Below, piece after piece: positions 6,855 to 9,432 of a stretch of 9,432 nt of DNA. The notes beneath the pieces are model-generated. The model ran no database searches. It was not told the DNA's origin and saw only the letters and a program-made list of their open reading frames with translations. Numbering within the stretch: position 1 is the stretch's first letter; each line of letters opens with the position of its first letter. Source of the stretch: an uncultured Rhodospirillales bacterium (GTDB lineage Bacteria > Pseudomonadota > Alphaproteobacteria > Acetobacterales > Acetobacteraceae); NCBI GenBank assembly GCA_903928045.1, contig CAIYPH010000065.1:1-9432 (forward strand). The letters are read 5' to 3'. A program made the position numbers and the translations under genes.

Positions 6855-6886
6855 GGTTGCAACCTCCGGTTTGACCATTTTGCAAA
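6855..6886. promoter_or_regulatory. Pair of TTGCAA-centred palindromes, possible operator
   Basis: GGTTGCAACC at 6855-6864 is a perfect 10-bp palindrome. TTTGCAAA at 6879-6886 is a perfect 8-bp palindrome with the same TTGCAA core. Their centres are 23 bp apart, about two helical turns. A -35-like TTGACC lies between them at 6871-6876, but I find no good -10 hexamer at the right distance. They lie about 100-130 nt upstream of the PLP-enzyme start. Chance occurrence is possible. Confidence 0.3.
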
Positions 6887-6982
6887 GGACGAGTGCCCCC
6901 TTCCCTGCTTTCAATCATCTCTTCGTTCCCACCGCGCCGGTGCTGCGCTAGCGTGCCGGAAACCACCTGAGGGCAGGCAGTA

Positions 6983-8230
6983 ATGGGCATCCGGTTCGAA
7001 GACCAGGGCACGCCACGCGAGCAGATCCTGGAGACGTTGGCCGCGTTCCAAGCGGGCGATGCCGATTGGCGTGGCGGCAAGGTGCCGCTTTACGTGTTTT
7101 CCGGGCCCGCGGATGTCGGGGAGATCGGCAAGGCGGCGTTCAACTTGTTCTTCAGCGAAAACGCGCTGGGCGCGCGGCGCGCCTTCCCGAGCCTGCTGCG
7201 CATGGAACAGGAAGTGGTGGGCATGGGGCTCGACCTGTTCCACGCCCCCGCGGGCGCGGCGGGGAACATGACGTCGGGCGGCACTGAAAGCATCGTCATG
7301 GCCGTGAAGGCCTGCCGGGACTGGAGCCGGGCGCAGCGTGGCGATGCACGGTTCCGCGGCAACCTGGTGTTGCCGGAAACGGCGCATCCCGCCTTCGACA
7401 AGGCGGCAGCGCTGATGGATCTCGAGATCCGCCGCGTTCCCGCGCGCGCCGACTACCGGGCGGACGTGCCGGCGATGGCGGCGGCGATGGACGCGGACAC
7501 GATGATGCTGGTGGGCTCGGCGCCGTGCTTCCCCTTCGGCGTGATCGACCCGCTTGCGGAGTTGTCGGAACTGGCGATTGCGCGCGGGGTGTGGCTGCAC
7601 TCGGATGCCTGCGTCGGCGGCTGGATGGCGCCGTTCGCCGCCGAAATCGGGCGCGATATTCCCCAATTCGACCTCGGGCTGCCCGGCGTGCGCTCGCTCT
7701 CGGCGGATCTGCACAAATTCGGCTTCTGCCCCAAGCCGGCCTCGGTAGTGTTCTACCGCGACGCGGCACTGCAGGGCTTTCAGGAGATGAAGTTCGATGT
7801 CTGGCCATCCGGCGCCTTCGGCACCCAGACCCTGGTGGGCACGCGCGCCGGGGGGGCGGTGGCGGCTTCCTGGGCAGTTTTGCGCTATCTCGGGCGCAGC
7901 GGATTTCGCGGCGTGGCGCAGGAGGTGCTGACGATGCGTGATGCCTTCATCGCCGGGTTGTCGGCGATCCCCGGCATGAACATCCGCGGCACGCCGGAAC
8001 TGGCGATCATCGCGTTCGGCTGCGATGACATCGATATGGGCCAGGTCGCGACGCTGATGGGCGAGCGGGGCTGGATACCCGGCATGGTGCGCCGGCCGGT
8101 GAGCCTGCATTTGATGTTGTCGCTGCACCACGAGGCCTCGCGGGAAGCCTATGTGCGCGATGTCGCGGAGTGCGTGGCCGCGGTGCGCCGGCAGTCCAAC
8201 GTGGCGCCGACTGACGCCACATATGCGTAG
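6983..8230 (+). CDS. PLP-dependent decarboxylase/lyase, sphingosine-1-phosphate lyase-like
   Basis: This 415-residue protein belongs to fold-type I PLP enzymes of the group II decarboxylase / S1P-lyase branch. TSGGTES at residues 97-103 binds the phosphate, Asp208 in WLHSDAC should contact the pyridine nitrogen, and Lys245 in SADLHKFGF should carry PLP. GTRAGG at 286-291 resembles the GSRPG region of S1P lyases. There is no membrane anchor, unlike eukaryotic S1P lyase. Bacterial relatives act on amino acids or long-chain base phosphates, and the substrate cannot be chosen here. ATG 6983 has GAGGG at 6969-6973. A 234-nt spacer with hairpins separates it from the cluster upstream, so it probably has its own promoter. 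It ends next to an inverted repeat pair and converges on the minus-strand genes. Confidence 0.87.
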   Translation: MGIRFEDQGTPREQILETLAAFQAGDADWRGGKVPLYVFSGPADVGEIGKAAFNLFFSENALGARRAFPSLLRMEQEVVGMGLDLFHAPAGAAGNMTSGGTESIVMAVKACRDWSRAQRGDARFRGNLVLPETAHPAFDKAAALMDLEIRRVPARADYRADVPAMAAAMDADTMMLVGSAPCFPFGVIDPLAELSELAIARGVWLHSDACVGGWMAPFAAEIGRDIPQFDLGLPGVRSLSADLHKFGFCPKPASVVFYRDAALQGFQEMKFDVWPSGAFGTQTLVGTRAGGAVAASWAVLRYLGRSGFRGVAQEVLTMRDAFIAGLSAIPGMNIRGTPELAIIAFGCDDIDMGQVATLMGERGWIPGMVRRPVSLHLMLSLHHEASREAYVRDVAECVAAVRRQSNVAPTDATYA

Positions 8231-8252
8231 GTGACGGGCGTGAGACGATACT

Positions 8253-8312
8253 AAGGAAGCAAGCAAGAGGTTCTTTTTTGAAAAAAAGAGCCAAAAAACG
8301 TCTATCCGTTTG
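8253..8312 (-). repeat. Dispersed T/A-rich hairpin repeat, copy 2 (inverted)
   Basis: Read on the minus strand, this copy begins with CAAACGGATAGACG and ends with TTGCTTCCTT. Its hairpin is formed by GGTTCTTTTTT and AAAAAAAGAGCC at about 8269-8292. Flanks match copies 1 and 3, but the stem sequence differs, with changes on both sides that keep pairing. It starts 22 nt after the PLP-enzyme stop. Confidence 0.75.
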
Positions 8313-8383
8313 GCATGGAGCTGCCTGACCCCGCTCCGAAACAAACGGATAGAAAATTTTTGCTTCTTTTTTCAAAAAGAAGC
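8269..8383. terminator. Probable bidirectional terminator between convergent genes
   Basis: The PLP-enzyme gene (plus) and the small lipoprotein gene (minus) meet here tail to tail. Each inverted repeat copy carries a hairpin with a T/A-rich stem, so T-runs are available in both directions. The centre also has a short stem, GGAGC (8317-8321) with GCTCC (8333-8337). Position and structure fit a two-way terminator; activity is inferred. Confidence 0.5.
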
Positions 8384-8395
8384 GCTTCCTTCCTC
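8342..8395 (+). repeat. Dispersed T/A-rich hairpin repeat, copy 3
   Basis: It runs from CAAACGGATAGAAA to GCGCTTCCTTCC, with a near-perfect hairpin GCTTCTTTTT / AAAAAGAAGC at 8362-8383. It is in the same orientation as copy 1 and inverted to copy 2; together copies 2 and 3 form arms of about 55 nt around a 29-nt centre. It ends 4 nt before the stop codon of the minus-strand lipoprotein gene. Confidence 0.75.
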
Positions 8396-8399
8396 GGTC

Positions 8400-8579
8400 T
8401 CAGCGATTCCAGTTGCGGTACCGCGCGCCCTCCTCATGGTCCCGCTCACCGCCGTGTTCGCTCCAGCCTCCGTTGCCGTAGCCACGGCCGCCGTAACCGC
8501 GGCCGCCGTAGCCGCCATCCACCATGCAGCTTGAAACGGCGAGCATCATCAGCAGCAGCGACAGGATGAAACGTGTCAT
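8400..8579 (-). CDS. Small glycine-rich lipoprotein, hypothetical
   Basis: This 59-residue gene is supported by a perfect GGAGG (8585-8589 on the minus strand), 5 nt before its ATG. Residues 1-17 are a hydrophobic leader with MTRF at the front, and VSSC at 15-18 fits a lipobox, so Cys18 would be lipidated. The mature part has three GYGGRGYGG-like steps (YGGRGYGGRGYGNGG) followed by a charged tail, EHGGERDHEEGARYRNWNR. I know no named family. It follows the PRC-barrel gene by 48 nt on the same strand, with a strong hairpin between them. Mature location is probably the outer membrane or periplasmic face. The strong start signals and signal sequence make it a likely real gene. Confidence 0.72.
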   Translation of the reverse strand: MTRFILSLLLMMLAVSSCMVDGGYGGRGYGGRGYGNGGWSEHGGERDHEEGARYRNWNR

Positions 8580-8595
8580 CGGAACCTCCAGAGGG

Positions 8596-8620
8596 CCGCC
8601 GGGCCACGCGGGCCCGGTGG
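8596..8620 (-). promoter_or_regulatory. Strong GC hairpin between PRC-barrel and lipoprotein genes
   Basis: CCGCCGGGCC (8596-8605) pairs with GGCCCGGTGG (8611-8620) over 10 bp, with one G-T pair and a 5-nt loop. It lies 8 nt after the PRC-barrel stop and about 7 nt before the next Shine-Dalgarno. It has no T-run, so an attenuating or mRNA-stabilising role is more likely than full termination. Confidence 0.5.
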
Positions 8621-8627
8621 CGACGGG

Positions 8628-9017
8628 TCAGCCGGCGTAGACGAACGGCGGCAGTGTTTTCAGGGAATCGCGGGTCGCGCCGTGCAGCAGCATCCGCTTG
8701 TCCTTGACCTCGAGCGTGTCGATGGGGACGACAACGAGGCGTGTGCCCATACCGAGGAAGCCGCCGATCGAGAGGACGGCGTATGGGATCTTGTCGGTGG
8801 GCGTGACGATCAGGTCGTCGATGGTGCCGACGGCCTCGTTGGCGTCGTTGAAAACGGTGCTGCCAACCACCTTGGAGGTGCGGTAGCCGGTGGCCAGCGT
8901 GGTGGGGTCCACCTTCATCAGCGACAAGGTCTGCGGTGTGCCTTGGGCGAAGGCGGGCAGGCTGAGAGTGGCGGAGATCACGGCGATGCCGGACAGCAGG
9001 GCAATCGAATGTTTCAT
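8628..9017 (-). CDS. Exported PRC-barrel domain protein
   Basis: This 129-residue protein has a clear signal peptide. Residues 1-24 have KH at the start, a hydrophobic core, and AFA before Gln25. The mature part contains one PRC-barrel domain, about residues 43-110: KVVGSTVFNDANEAVGTIDDL, then IPYAVLSIGGFLGMGTRLVVVPI, which is the usual Gly-x-I-x-D-L and beta-barrel pattern. Such periplasmic PRC proteins are common near CsbD and stress genes in alphaproteobacteria; their exact role is not known. ATG 9017 has AAGGAG at 9023-9028 on the minus strand, 5 nt away. It lies 59 nt after csbD and before the small lipoprotein gene, all on one strand. Confidence 0.9.
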   Translation of the reverse strand: MKHSIALLSGIAVISATLSLPAFAQGTPQTLSLMKVDPTTLATGYRTSKVVGSTVFNDANEAVGTIDDLIVTPTDKIPYAVLSIGGFLGMGTRLVVVPIDTLEVKDKRMLLHGATRDSLKTLPPFVYAG

Positions 9018-9036
9018 CTTGGCTCCTTTGATGCCG

Positions 9037-9067
9037 CCCCGGCGCGGTGGGAAGCCCGCGCCCGGGG
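9037..9067 (-). promoter_or_regulatory. Strong GC hairpin between csbD and the PRC-barrel gene
   Basis: Bases 9037-9047 (CCCCGGCGCGG) pair with 9056-9067 through 11 bp with one bulged C, around an 8-nt loop. It sits between the csbD stop and the PRC-barrel Shine-Dalgarno. It repeats the layout seen in the next spacer and may set unequal expression along one transcript. Confidence 0.45.
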
Positions 9068-9076
9068 GGCAAGTCG

Positions 9077-9247
9077 TCAGGTTTTCAGGGCATCCTTGAC
9101 GCCACCAATGGCGTTCTGGATCTTGCCGGCGGCTTTGTCGTTCTTGCCGTCAACGACCATCTTGGCATCGCCAAGAACCTTGCCGGCGGTGACCTCGACG
9201 GCCCCCTTGGCCTGTTTGGCGACGCCTTCGATGCGATCCTTGTTCAT
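9077..9247 (-). CDS. CsbD family stress-response protein
   Basis: This 56-residue, Lys/Gly/Ala-rich protein has the family pattern: MNKDRIEGVAKQAKGAVE, GKVLGDAK, GKNDKAAGKIQNAIGGVKD. CsbD proteins are small, highly charged and stress-induced; a biochemical role is not established. ATG 9247 is chosen because AGGAGG (9253-9258 on the minus strand) lies just upstream. An in-frame start at 9358 lies inside the insertion sequence and would add residues such as HFSVKTPGQ read from its terminal repeats. It is the first gene of the minus-strand trio. Only 47 nt of non-IS sequence precede it, so its native promoter may be displaced. Confidence 0.9.
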   Translation of the reverse strand: MNKDRIEGVAKQAKGAVEVTAGKVLGDAKMVVDGKNDKAAGKIQNAIGGVKDALKT

Positions 9248-9294
9248 GTCGGCCTCCTGAGAGCCTGGGGGCTGCCGAGAAAGGCAACCCTCAG

Positions 9295-9432
9295 TGTTGA
9301 TTTCCACCGAGACTTGACCCGGGGTTTTCACTGAGAAGTGACCCGCCTTGAGGGGCATTTTCCCCTTGGACAGGATGGGGTCAAGTCACTGCTTTGTCCT
9401 TTCGCGTTTGGTGGTTTTGGCGCTGGCCTTGA
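9295..9432 (-). mobile_element. IS21-family-like insertion sequence end (continues past the window)
   Basis: Starting with TG at 9295, the sequence has the multiple terminal repeats I associate with IS21-type elements: TTTCCACCGAGACTTGACCC at 9301-9320 and TTTTCACTGAGAAGTGACCC at 9325-9344, a 24-bp period. A further inverted match, GGGTCAAGTC at 9378-9387, complements 9311-9320 exactly. Inside lies the end of a short minus-strand frame fitting an istB tail. Family assignment comes from memory of the terminal repeats. The target duplication and far end are outside the window. Confidence 0.75.
9386..9432 (-). CDS. istB: Probable IstB-like ATPase C-terminus (partial)
   Basis: On the minus strand, a frame entering from the right edge ends at a TGA at 9386-9388. 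It gives 14 full codons reading KASAKTTKRERTKQ, a basic tail such as helper-ATPase (IstB) proteins of IS21 elements often have. The place, just inside the terminal repeats, is where istB would end. Too little is visible to prove the family. Confidence 0.4.
   Translation of the reverse strand, partial: KASAKTTKRERTKQ

Noticed and set aside
6911..8344. Long minus-strand open frame of about 477 codons
   Set aside because: It is the shadow of the PLP enzyme, starts inside a hairpin repeat, and shows no recognisable domain.
8446..9072. Minus-strand frame of 208 codons across the PRC-barrel region
   Set aside because: It is in another frame from the PRC-barrel protein and the lipoprotein, both of which have signal sequences and ribosome binding sites; composition is Arg/His-rich noise.
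9248..9358. Extended csbD starting inside the insertion sequence
   Set aside because: The added residues are translations of IS terminal repeats and spacer; the ATG at 9247 has its own AGGAGG.
9346..9369. Terminator hairpin GGGG-CATTTT-CCCC inside the IS end
   Set aside because: The stem is short with weak outer pairs and lacks a T-run on the minus strand.

Overview
The window is very GC-rich and looks like chromosomal DNA of an alphaproteobacterium. My best guess is Rhodospirillales, family Acetobacteraceae. That guess rests on codon use, gene types, and a T/A-rich hairpin repeat (flanks ACGGATA and CTTGCTT/CTTCCTT) of a kind I associate with that family; it is not a database result.

Layout. 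(1) Bases 1-138 hold the possible tail of an upstream gene and one copy of the hairpin repeat. (2) Bases 139-6748 hold nine plus-strand genes packed like one operon. In order they are: two small proteins that together equal one nitrile hydratase beta subunit, the cobalt-type alpha subunit, an exported gamma-glutamyltransferase, a uronate-dehydrogenase-like reductase, a PPOX-fold flavin/F420-type protein, a von Willebrand A (DUF1194) protein with no normal start codon, and a DUF1445-DUF4392 pair. That pair matches the two halves of mammalian mitochondrial D-glutamate cyclase. Most junctions overlap or are under 35 nt; the largest gap is 67 nt. (3) Bases 6749-6982 are intergenic, with a GC-rich double hairpin and two TTGCAA-centred palindromes. 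(4) Bases 6983-8230 hold a PLP-dependent decarboxylase or lyase resembling sphingosine-1-phosphate lyase. (5) Bases 8231-8399 hold two inverted copies of the hairpin repeat, between convergent genes. (6) Bases 8400-9247, minus strand, hold CsbD, an exported PRC-barrel protein and an unlisted 59-residue glycine-rich lipoprotein, each with a strong ribosome binding site. GC hairpins sit in both spacers. (7) Bases 9295-9432 are the end of an IS21-like element, inserted just upstream of csbD, with the tail of a probable istB.

How the genes may work together (inference). The main cluster looks catabolic. A periplasmic gamma-glutamyltransferase next to a nitrile-hydrating enzyme suggests use of gamma-glutamyl-linked nitriles, or of glutathione-derived adducts. 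The D-glutamate cyclase pair adds a glutamate/5-oxoproline theme. No transporter, amidase, regulator or nitrile hydratase activator is visible. The minus-strand trio looks like an envelope or stress module whose native promoter may have been displaced by the insertion sequence.
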